A stretch of 30,915 bases of DNA from contig JAKALV010000004.1 in NCBI GenBank assembly GCA_021824055.1, forward strand, positions 1-30,915, in the 5' to 3' direction. This document shows positions 1-9,600 of this stretch, one piece after another. Below the pieces are notes generated by a model, which saw nothing but the letters and a program-made list of their open reading frames with translations, did not search any database and had not been told where the DNA came from. Position numbers and translations under genes: made by a program. The stretch's first letter is position 1; each line of letters opens with the position of its first letter. Source of the DNA: Acidobacteriota bacterium. Lineage in GTDB: Bacteria; Acidobacteriota; Vicinamibacteria; Vicinamibacterales; SCN-69-37.

Positions 1-813
1 GCGCCCGCCGGCCATCGCGTAGATGCGGCGCGCATTGGTATTGGGCGCGATGGCGATGGTCGCGAAATCCGCGCCCGTCAGGCCCTTCGCCGCCACGCGC
101 GTCCACGTGACGCCATCGTCGTTCGAGCGATAGATCGGCGGACCCGCGGGCGTCGTGTTCGCGCCGCCGGAGACGCTGGCAAAAACGACATCGGGCATCA
201 CCGGGTCGGTCGCGAGATCCACGACGCTCGTGGTGTTGTCGATGAAGAGCGTGTGGCTCCACGTGCGGCCGCCGTCCGTGGTGCGATACACGCCGCGCGC
301 CGCCGATGGATTGTTGTTGTAGAAAACCATCGAACCGAAGTTGCCGCCGGAGCCCGCGCTGGCGAGCACCACGTCAGGATCGCGGGGATCGATCAGCAAC
401 CCCGTGATGTACTTCGTGTCGGCCAACCCGACGTGCCGCCAGGTCGCGCCGGCATCGTCCGAGCGGTACACGCCGTTGCCGAGTGTGTTGTTGCCGGTGC
501 CCGCGTAGAGGATGTTGGCGTTCGACGCCGCGACGGCCATCGCGCCGATGCCGGTGACCGGCAGATCGTCGGAGATGGCCTGCCACGTGGTGCCGCCGCT
601 CGTGGATTTCCACAGCGCGCCCGCCGGCGTGCCCGCGTAGTACACCGCCGGGTCGCCCGGGACGCCTGCCACCCACCAGATCCGGCCGGCGCGATGCGGT
701 CCGACCAGGCGCCACCGCAGTCCGGAAAAATAGTCCGCATCGGATGATTGCGCGAAGGCGCCGAGCGTGACGAGGCCGCCGATCAGAACGAGGAACGCTG
801 TCAGACCTTTCAT
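1..813 (-). CDS. Secreted Asp-box (BNR) beta-propeller protein, C-terminus cut by window edge
   Basis: Reading leftward from the ATG at 813, an open frame of 271 codons runs off the window edge. It starts with a signal peptide (MKGLTAFLVL core, likely cleavage after AFA at residue 21), so the protein is exported. Four Asp-boxes, S/T-x-D/N-x-G-x-T-W, sit at residues 70-77, 118-125, 178-185 and 230-237, the hallmark of BNR/sialidase-fold or sortilin-like beta-propellers. The VGPHRAGR stretch at 37-44 resembles the first blade of the large 'glycosyl hydrolase' BNR proteins common in Acidobacteriota. Those are usually around 1000 residues, so most of this gene probably lies outside. AGGAG about 6 nt upstream of the ATG supports the start. 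Enzymatic activity cannot be inferred, because Asp-boxes are structural and not catalytic. Confidence 0.85.
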   Translation of the reverse strand, partial: MKGLTAFLVLIGGLVTLGAFAQSSDADYFSGLRWRLVGPHRAGRIWWVAGVPGDPAVYYAGTPAGALWKSTSGGTTWQAISDDLPVTGIGAMAVAASNANILYAGTGNNTLGNGVYRSDDAGATWRHVGLADTKYITGLLIDPRDPDVVLASAGSGGNFGSMVFYNNNPSAARGVYRTTDGGRTWSHTLFIDNTTSVVDLATDPVMPDVVFASVSGGANTTPAGPPIYRSNDDGVTWTRVAAKGLTGADFATIAIAPNTNARRIYAMAGGR

Positions 814-976
814 AGGGGGCTCCTGTACGCCACATGGCACGATACGTTGTTGTGTCCGGACGTTCTCTTTGCACAAAGGAAACCGTGATTGAATTGTTCT
901 CGTGCGAACCGTGGACATTCTATGATGGCGCTCGTGCAAGAGACAGTTGGCCCGTGTTCAAGAGTGTGGTGATTCA

Positions 977-2347
977 GTGAGCGTCGCCGACCTGATCGCG
1001 AAAACGGTGAATTCGATCGATGATCGGCTGTCGCAGGCCGGCCGTCGAGTGAAGCTGCTGTGGCGTGACGACGGCTTTTTCGTCGAAAGTGCGCACTCCG
1101 CGGCCCTGGTGTCCATGGCGCGCCGCTATCGGATTCGGCCGTTGCTCGCCGCCGTTCCCGGAAAAATGAGCGACGACCTCGTCCTGTCGTCAGAGTTTCT
1201 TGAATCGGTGGATCTTGCTCAGCATGGATATCTCCATGCCAACCATGCCGCCGGCCCGGACTCGAAGTCGGAATACCCGTCGACGCGTGTTGTCGAGGAG
1301 GTGATGCGGGAACTCCGTGATGGATTGGCGAAGCTGGAGCGTGTCGCGGGCGCCGCAGTCCTGCCGATCTTTGTTCCCCCATGGTCGGCGATGGACGTCA
1401 AGTTTCTGCCGTGCCTGAAGGGCGCTGGGTTTCGCGGATTCTCCAGCGATGGCGCGCACGGTGGCGAGGCGGCCGATGCGACGTTCAGTCTGACGAACGG
1501 TGTGCTTGATATTACGAACGACGACCCCAATCATCCGGCAAGCATCAAGAGCGTCCCGTGGCTGCTGTCAACAGCCGAGGATGTGATGGTGAAGCGCGAC
1601 AGGCGGACAAACCAACCTGACACCTTTGTGATCCTGACGCACCATCAATCCCTCAAGGAGGATGGCTGGGAATTCCTGGATGCGTTCTTCCGATTCACCT
1701 CGGGCAGAGAGACCATGCGATGGATCACATTTCGCGAACTGCTGGCCCCCGCGACAACACCGCCGCAGGTGTTCCTGGAGGGCGGAAGTCAGGCGGAGAC
1801 ACGAGCCAGTCGTGATCACCCTCCCGTGGACATCGACCGCTGGAACAGGGTCAAATCCGAACAACCCTCGTGGGATGGCAGAAACATGCTCATTGCCGAC
1901 CACGTCGCTCCCAACAGCTCGGTCTTGGATGTTGGCGCTGGAGCCATGACGCTGAAGAGTTATCTTCCCGCAGGCTGTACGTATCAGCCGGTTGATGTTG
2001 TATTGGGATGCACGGATACGCTCTTGGCGAATTTCAACACCCGGAGCATTCCCGTGATACCCGCACGATACGACTACGTCGTTTGCAGCGGTGTCTTGGA
2101 ATACATCGTCGACGTGGACTATTTCTTGAACACTGTTAAACAGTGGGGCGAGAGGATCATCCTTTCGTACGCGATTCTCGATCTGAGCCCCGATATCGGC
2201 AGCCGAAAGAGCAACGGCTGGTTTAACCACTTCACCAAAGACCAGCTCGAGAAGACGTTTGTGCTTTGCGGCTTACGCCACGACGTGCTGGCGAAATGGA
2301 AGAGCCAGATGATCTATGAACTGACAATCGTCGCGGACAATGCTTAG
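977..2347 (+). CDS. Polysaccharide deacetylase-like domain fused to SAM methyltransferase
   Basis: Two modules are visible (numbering from the GTG at 977; an in-frame TTG at 947 would add 10 residues). Residues about 25-260 resemble a divergent NodB/CE4 deacetylase: an RDDG with paired Asp at 31-32, HGYLHANH at 83-90 as the likely metal-binding histidines, and VPPW at 133-136. Residues about 310-455 form a class I methyltransferase fold with SSVLDVGAGA at 314-323 and YDYVVCSGVLEYI at 365-377. This second module is clearly paralogous to one in the giant protein at 3644-9787. The protein has no signal peptide, so it probably acts in the cytoplasm on an activated sugar or lipid-linked glycan. 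The final 4 nt overlap the convergent gene at 2344-3618. The start is uncertain because neither candidate has a strong Shine-Dalgarno sequence. Confidence 0.75.
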   Translation: MSVADLIAKTVNSIDDRLSQAGRRVKLLWRDDGFFVESAHSAALVSMARRYRIRPLLAAVPGKMSDDLVLSSEFLESVDLAQHGYLHANHAAGPDSKSEYPSTRVVEEVMRELRDGLAKLERVAGAAVLPIFVPPWSAMDVKFLPCLKGAGFRGFSSDGAHGGEAADATFSLTNGVLDITNDDPNHPASIKSVPWLLSTAEDVMVKRDRRTNQPDTFVILTHHQSLKEDGWEFLDAFFRFTSGRETMRWITFRELLAPATTPPQVFLEGGSQAETRASRDHPPVDIDRWNRVKSEQPSWDGRNMLIADHVAPNSSVLDVGAGAMTLKSYLPAGCTYQPVDVVLGCTDTLLANFNTRSIPVIPARYDYVVCSGVLEYIVDVDYFLNTVKQWGERIILSYAILDLSPDIGSRKSNGWFNHFTKDQLEKTFVLCGLRHDVLAKWKSQMIYELTIVADNA

Positions 2348-3618
2348 CTGTCGCGTCGTCTGCCAGGCTGGTGGACACCACGATCGAGCGTCCCACGGTC
2401 GGCAGGGCTCAGGAATTGTCTCCGTGGCCTGGAAGCACTGCGGGCGGCGCGGAGGGCCGGATCTGAGACCGGCCGCTTGTCTTCGTTGTTGCCGGAAATC
2501 TCCTTCTTCAACCGGCGCGATGCCTGAAAGTGTTCAATGACGACTTCCTCCGGGCCGAACTGCGAAGGCCGGTCAAAGATCTTGGTGTAGTTGTCCGGCA
2601 ACCAGAGCGTCTCGAGCGGTTGTTCGCGGACGATATCCTCCCACGCCAGATCAAGTGTGACCTGATCCCAGACCGACGGTGTCGCTGCGGATCGTTCCAC
2701 CCAGCGGCGGAGCAGTCGTTCGGCGCCACGGGTCTGGTTGAGAAACACCGTTCCGCTCGCGAACTGCCATCCGTACACTTTGTGCACTGCAAAATCACAC
2801 GTGGCGCCGCGCAGGAGCTCCGGGACCCTGCGCACCACGGCATCAGCATCCAGCCACAGCACAGGTCGCTTCGTGTGTTCCCATACGCGCAACAGAAAGC
2901 GCGCCTTGTAGGCGCAGTTCAATTCCCACGCGCCCTGGCTCGGCACCGCTTCGCTATAGATCTCGAGGTTCAGCGCCCGGCACGATTCCTGCAATTTCCT
3001 GGCCTCCGCTTCGTAACCGGTATTGGCCGTGTAGAAGTTGACGACCAGCGGCAGTACGCCGTCTGTGGATCGACCAACCACGGGTGATCGCGACAATCCG
3101 CCCCACCAGAGATGTGCTCCGGACGGGTCGCCGCACGGTCCACACTCGCCGTACTCGACCAACGCGCTCTTTGCGAGATCGTAGCGCTCTCGCTGGGCAT
3201 CGTGCAGAAAGATCGTTCCGCCGGGCGCGAGCAGCTCGATCGCCCGCAACAGGCAGCGGTGACGAAGGAGACCGTCAACGACGATGACGTCGACGTGATT
3301 CTGCGCTCCGGGGAGCAGATAGCCGCCCTCTTCGGCCACGGTGTCTTCGGCCGCGGTTCCCTCCGCGAGCGAGCCGTGCTCGACTGGGCAGTACAGGCTG
3401 CGAACGCCGGGCCACGCGCGCAAGTGAGGAGCCAGCCGTCGGTATTCGCGGACGTCGTGTTCAATCCAGTGAAGCGTGGCACCGAGCGGAAGCTGTTCGG
3501 CGAACAGCAACGCGGCATCGCGCGCGCCCCAGACGAGCAGGCGGCCGTCGGCGGGCAGCCGGGACAGAATGAGTTCGCGATGACGTTGGCCAACGGTGGA
3601 AACGGGGGTGATGTCCAT
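2344..3618 (-). CDS. Methyltransferase-like domain fused to nucleotide-sugar glycosyltransferase
   Basis: The 424-residue product has an N-terminal Rossmann-like region (about 20-160) with VDVIVVDG at 109-116 and a PGGTIFLHD strand-turn at 132-140. This fits the last half of a SAM methyltransferase, although the usual GxGxG motif is not obvious (only LLVWGARDA at 27-35). The second half (about 190-370) looks like a GT-A nucleotide-diphospho-sugar transferase: LWLDADAVV at 254-262 carries the DxD metal motif, followed by FASGTVFLN at 286-294 and WDQVTLD at 317-323. Residues after about 372 are an Arg-rich, unordered tail. It lies 25 nt downstream of the giant glycan gene on the same strand, so it is probably co-transcribed. 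The ATG at 3618 lacks a clear Shine-Dalgarno. The acceptor and donor sugar are unknown. Confidence 0.75.
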   Translation of the reverse strand: MDITPVSTVGQRHRELILSRLPADGRLLVWGARDAALLFAEQLPLGATLHWIEHDVREYRRLAPHLRAWPGVRSLYCPVEHGSLAEGTAAEDTVAEEGGYLLPGAQNHVDVIVVDGLLRHRCLLRAIELLAPGGTIFLHDAQRERYDLAKSALVEYGECGPCGDPSGAHLWWGGLSRSPVVGRSTDGVLPLVVNFYTANTGYEAEARKLQESCRALNLEIYSEAVPSQGAWELNCAYKARFLLRVWEHTKRPVLWLDADAVVRRVPELLRGATCDFAVHKVYGWQFASGTVFLNQTRGAERLLRRWVERSAATPSVWDQVTLDLAWEDIVREQPLETLWLPDNYTKIFDRPSQFGPEEVVIEHFQASRRLKKEISGNNEDKRPVSDPALRAARSASRPRRQFLSPADRGTLDRGVHQPGRRRDS

Positions 3619-3643
3619 AGTCGTCGACGGCCCAACCCGGCGT

Positions 3644-6600
3644 TCAGCGGAGTTCAGACATGGCGCCGGCGGCCTGCTCGCCGAGGCTCAGCGGGAGGAC
3701 GCTCGCGTACGCTGCCGGCCGGAGGGTGGTCGCCGGCGGGTGTTCGGGCTGTGAAGCTGTTGGGACCGGAACAGAGGAGAGATCGAGGCGGGCCGCCACT
3801 TTGCGGGCAAACCGCAGGTTGGCGTCGATACATTCCTGCAAGGCTGGTGGTTGGTCCTCGACCCGGTCCAGGTGCTGTTTCCACTCGTGGGGACGGCAGA
3901 GCGTCGCCTTGTGCCGGAGATGGTAGAACTTGCTACTGAAGGGAAACGCCAGCACGCCGCGGCCAAGCAGCTGTGCCCAGTACGCGCCGTGGTAGGAATT
4001 CGTCATGACCACGCGACCGCTGCCCAGGAAACGCAGGACGCGCGCGAGGTCATTCGTGTCGTTGTTCATCTTGGGAAACTCTTCGATGCCGGTTGGCACT
4101 CGCTTGTGCTCGAACACCACGACGTCGTGTTCGATCGGCCACTCCTCGTCGAACAGGGGGTGCAGACAACTCGCGCACGGCACCCACTCGTACGGTGTGC
4201 CGATGTCGCGAACGCCGAGCAGATCGAAGCGCCTGACATAGTCCGGGTAGACGCACTCGGTTCGATCGACGAAACCCGACGTGGTGTCCACTCGGGCGTT
4301 GTCGCCCATGCCCCAGCCCACCACCGTGTCGTAGGAACGTGAAAAGAGCTGTTGCCAGAAAGGCTCAAAGGAAGGGCTGCCCAGCAAACCGCCGCCGCCA
4401 ATAACGAGCTGTCTCGCCAGCTCATTCGGCCGGGGGAGCGTGATGATGTCCGAGCAGCGCAGGGTTCCGAGATCGACGTAGCGGAACGGCGCGCTGTGGA
4501 AATCACCGGCATTGGTCGCATCCAGTCGACACACCGACTGAATGTCGGGCCGGGGCGCCACAGCACGATCGAAATGCATCAGCTGCCTCGCGGCGGCTGG
4601 ATCGAGCACGAAGATGTCCAGCTCTCGCCACCGCGTCCGGCTCGTGACCCTCAAGCCCTGGCGACGGAACTGGCGCGTGAGTTCGCGCCCCGAGAGGTGA
4701 TTGGCCCAGCCCGATCGTTGCCGGCTGGCGAAATCGGGCGTGAGGTCGGTTGTTGGATAGGCCAAGATGACCGTGCGGCCCCAGCGCGCAACCTGATTGA
4801 GGAAGTAGCCGACCGGCCGGACATATTCCATCACGCCGTTACTGATGACGTAATCGTAGGCGTGGGGCAGATTGGCGAGTCTGCCCGCGCCGAGATCCGC
4901 GAACAGTGTGTCCGCGCGTGAAGGCGCCACGTCGATCGGCAGATACTCGCAGCCGGCCGGCAGGTGGCGAGCCAGCGTCTTCGCGCCAGCGCTGACATCA
5001 AGGACCGACGAATTCGGCGTGATCACCGTAGCCAGGAGCCGGGTCAGTTCGTCCGCCCCGTCGGTCTGCTGCGCGCTGACGAGTTGTGAAACCTCGCCTG
5101 CCTCTCGATTTCTGAGATGGAGCTTGTACACGAAATCGTCAGGGACGGAAATGTCCTTGTATCGGTAGATCGTGAAGTTCGCCCGGTCTCTAAGTGGGCC
5201 GCAGGAGATCTCCGTCGCCATCGTCTGTCGAAATGAATCCTTCGAGTGATTCCGGCTGTGGTCCGTTTGCATAAAGAAGACGTTCTGCTTGTGCCACGCC
5301 GTGTTCGTGACTTCATTTCGCGGCAGTTGGTCATGAGTGACGTGGGCCAACGTACAGGCGAGTCGTTCCATCCGGGCCCTGGCCGCGATGACATCATCTT
5401 CTCCGCCCCATCCGACGATCAGATTGGAGAATCCGTGGCAGGCCTTGAATTGCTCCCGGGAGAAGACCGCGCAGGCCCCATAGCCCCACGGGCGGGGTTC
5501 GGTCTCCGTCACCACGTATTCCCCGACGCGCGGTTCCTGAATATGGGCGATCGTGTCGTACCCCGCGTACGGTCTTCCGAGTCTGTTCAGGTGATGCTCG
5601 AAGTCAATGGGCTCCAGATATCTCGTGTCGATGTCCTGAAAGACCACGATATCGCCCTGTGATTTCTTGAAGCCGAGATTGCAGAGCTGTCCTCGTTTGA
5701 AAAGGAGATCGTCGGCTTGCTCGACCAGGATCACTTCATACGGAATATCCGCGTAGGTCCGCTCAATCGTATGGATGAATCCATCGAGATGTTCGGTTCG
5801 GCCTCTGAGAGGGACGATGAAGCTGACCATCTTCTGATGCGTTCGAGGCGTCGGCGCCGGTACTCGCGTGTCATCGGCATCCCTGAACCGCACCGATTCG
5901 CCTTCGATGACAATGGCCTGCCCCGTGTTCCCTGCTTCGAGCAGCCCGGTCGCGGACGCCGGCGTGAGCACGGCGACGGTGGTGTTCATCTCGTTGGAGT
6001 TCGTATTGCTCCTGGTCAATCCGATGAAGTTCACCGTAAAACCGGCGGCCTTCAGCAGGGATTCCAGTTCGCGCAGGTTCCACTCGCGGACGTGCGCCCG
6101 GTTCTTCGGCGGGCCGGGGTCGTCCATGCCGCGCGTCCGGTCCCGTTCCGGCGTGGAAAGGATGACCGCAGGCGCGTGTCGAACAAGGTCGCGCAGAGTC
6201 CGCAGCAACGCCGTAGGATCGATCAGGTGTTCGATGACATCCGAGCACACCACCACGCTGCGGCGCAGCCGGGCCGGCGGTGCCTTCACCGTGAACGGTT
6301 GTTCGAGATCCGCTTCGATCCACTGCCCGAACCGATGCTGCTGTCGACAGAAGCGGATGTTGTCGCCGTAATCCACGCCCGTGATTGAAAATTCCGGATA
6401 CAGCGCGGCCAGCTTCTGCGCTCGTCCGCAGCCCACGTCGATGATACGGTCGCAACCCAGGCGGCGCGCCACGAGCGCGGCGAGGCGATACACGTCCGGC
6501 TGCCACACGTCCCCTGTCTTGTCGGTCACCGAGTCTTCAAAGTACTCCGGCGTGTCCCGTGAGATGTAGCCGGGTTTGATGTGGAACGGACCGGTATGGA

Positions 6601-9600
6601 CCGTGACGTGCGGCAGGCCGCACATCACGGCGAATTCATCCCCTGAGTGTGTCGTGTGAAACGTGTCGTGTCCGCTCCAATAGTGCGGCGTCTTGAAACC
6701 GTCGAACGCAAAAACCTCGACGGGGATCGCCAGATGCGAGCACAACGCGACCAGCGCGAAGCCGGTTGACGGCTTCGCGATGCCCGGATGCAGGACATGC
6801 ACGTTCGTCCGCGCGGTCAACAACGGGCGTTGGCAGCGCTGCTCGTAGAGCGGGATGTGGCTCGACTCCGGCGTTGTCGCCGTGAACGGGCTGAACTCCA
6901 GGTGCTCGTCGCGCGGTTCGATGTCCTGCCAGCCACTGGTGCAGCGATACGAGGTCTTGCGGCCGACCAGACGCTCAAAACCGGAGAGCTCGAAATTGTT
7001 CAACCGGACGACCACGTCAAACGCATCAATCAACGTAGCCAGTTCGCCTTTCGGTGTGGCATTGCCGACGATGGCGATGCGTCCCCTCAGGCTGCGCAAC
7101 ACGTCTTCGGTGCAGGTGAACTCGGGCGCGGGATCCAGCGTGCGGTTCTGACTCCCGGCCTCCGTGTGGATCGGCGGCCTGAGGAGCGATTCGGGTATGA
7201 CCCCAACCGGTGCCGCGTCGAGGACCTTCCGACGGTCGGCCGTGAGGGGCTGATACAGGCTGGGATGGTTGACGATGATTTGCGTCTTCGCGAGGCCTTC
7301 GTGTTGTTGCGCCCCGGCGATCATCGACTGCTTCTTCTTTCGATAGATGAACAGAGGCAGGGGAATGTGCGCGGCCCGGAATCCGTGTTCGACGGCCCCG
7401 ATCCAGAAATCCCAGTCCTCGTAGATGTGTTGCATGTTGACGTTGTACCCGCCGACAGATGCCCACAGGTCCCGTCGGAACAACGTCGTGCAGGTCATCA
7501 GGTTGTGCTGCAGCAGCCGCCTGGAGTTGAAATCGGGATGAATCCAGATCTCATTCTTCTCGCCGAAGCACAGCGTGTCCGTGTATGCGAAACCCAGAGA
7601 CGCGTCGCTCTCCAGCACGGCAACGGCCTTCTCGAGAAACACCGATGCGATCAGGTCGTCCGCGTCGAGCGGGAGGATATAGGCGCCCTGTGCCCGCTCG
7701 ATCGCCCAGTTGCGGGTGGCGGCCAGGCCCGAATGCGGCTTGACCTCGCAGACAACTGGAATGTCCGGGTGCTCCCCTCTGAACTGTTCCACCACTCGCT
7801 CTGGAAACGCGGGATCACCGTCACTCACAATCAGGATCTCGAACCGCCGATACGTCTGGGCGGCCAGCGAGTCGAGGGTGGCGGCGATCGTGTCTGACTG
7901 GCGGTAGAAGGGGATCACCACCGAGACGAGCGGCGTGGCAGCCGCGGTGGCTCGAGGCAGGGTCTTCAGCAATAGTTCCGCTTTGAGCTGTTCTGTTGTC
8001 GCGATGTCCCCTGGCTGTGCCTTCAGGCGTGCGCCGAGGCGGGCCAGCTTGTTCTCGTAGAACGTTCGGTCGAACGCCGTCGACGCGGGCGCTGCGGCCT
8101 TCCGTCTTCGGAGCGCATCGATACCGTGGTCGAATTCGGAGCGTGTCTGCAGGTCGTCTTTGAAAGTCTCCCTGACGAGCAGCTCCACCATCTTCCACTT
8201 CTGCTCGTCCGGACCTTGTGGCATGCGCCATCCTGGGTTGATGATTCCGACCGCACGTTCAATCCAGGCGAAGGCCTCCTCGGTGTCCCTCCAATTGATG
8301 AAGGCCTTCGCCACCTGAAAATAGGCAAAGATGCGTGACGAGTTGCGGTCGGTCCAGTCAATGAACGGGAACAGTTCTTCGATCGAGTGGTCTCGCGTCA
8401 GCTTCTTGAGCAGGCGTGCCTCGAACCGGGTGTCTATCGCCACGCTGCCCGACGACAGGTTCGTGTCGTGCCATCGCCACAGGCACGTGTAGCCCCCGAC
8501 GTGTGTGAACGTGGCTTCGGCGACCGCGCGGCACCAGAACTCGTGGTCGTGAGCGCGAATGAACTCCGGGTCGTACGGACCAACGCGGTCGTACAGTGAC
8601 TTGCGGACGACCGTGCCTTGATGTGGAATCGGACACGAGCTGACGAGCAGGGACAAGAGGTGATCACTGCGGCGCCCAAAGTCTTCGTACAGTATCTGGG
8701 CAGCGGGCAGTCGGCGCGTATCGCCGAAGATCTTCAGGTTGCCGTAAAGGACATCGGCCTCCGGGTGCGTGCGCATGGCCGTCCGATGCTTGCGGATCGC
8801 TCCCGGCAGCAGCAGGTCATCGGAATCCACCCAGAGAATGTAGTCGCCGGTGGCCTCGGCAATGGCGCGATTCCTCGTGTCGGACCCGTTGGTGTGCGCC
8901 TTCTTGACGTAGCGAATCTCCGGGCGACCGAGGTGTCGAACGATCTGCTCGGTATTGTCAGTGGAGCCATCGTCAACCACGATGATTTCACACCGCTCGT
9001 CCGCTTGGTCCAGGACACTGCGCAGGCACTCGCCGATGTACGCGCTGCGGTTGTAGGTTGGAATGCAGACGGATATCAGCGGGACGTCGGCCGCCCGCGC
9101 ACGCTTCACGGCCATGCCCTGGAAGCCCGGGGACATCGTCTGATCCTTGGTCTCGGCCGGCACCGAGTCCGAACGAACCAGTTCCTCGTACAGGGGCGTG
9201 AGCTCGGTGAAGAACTGTCGCCGGTCATCGGGTGTCAGCCCGCTGCGATTCAACCAGAGACCGATCATCTGTGCCAGACTCGCGTTCCAACCGCCGAGCG
9301 CGGTGATGCTGCGCACGTCGAATTCGCTGCCCTCCAGGTGCTGCCGCAGCGAGACCGGCGTGTAGCGGCGGCCTTGCAGCGGCCACACAAACGGAACCAT
9401 GAAGAAGAGCGTGCCTCCCGGCTTCAACACCCGGCAGATTTCGCGAAGCACGACGTCAAGATCGGGCAGGGTGTCAAACAACTCCGTGGCGATGGCCGAG
9501 TCGATCGAGCCGTCCGCCAGCGGAATGTGGGCGCCGTTCCAGAACAGATCGGGGTGGCGTCCGGCTTGATCAGTCGCCTTGCGAACGTCCAGTCCGATGT

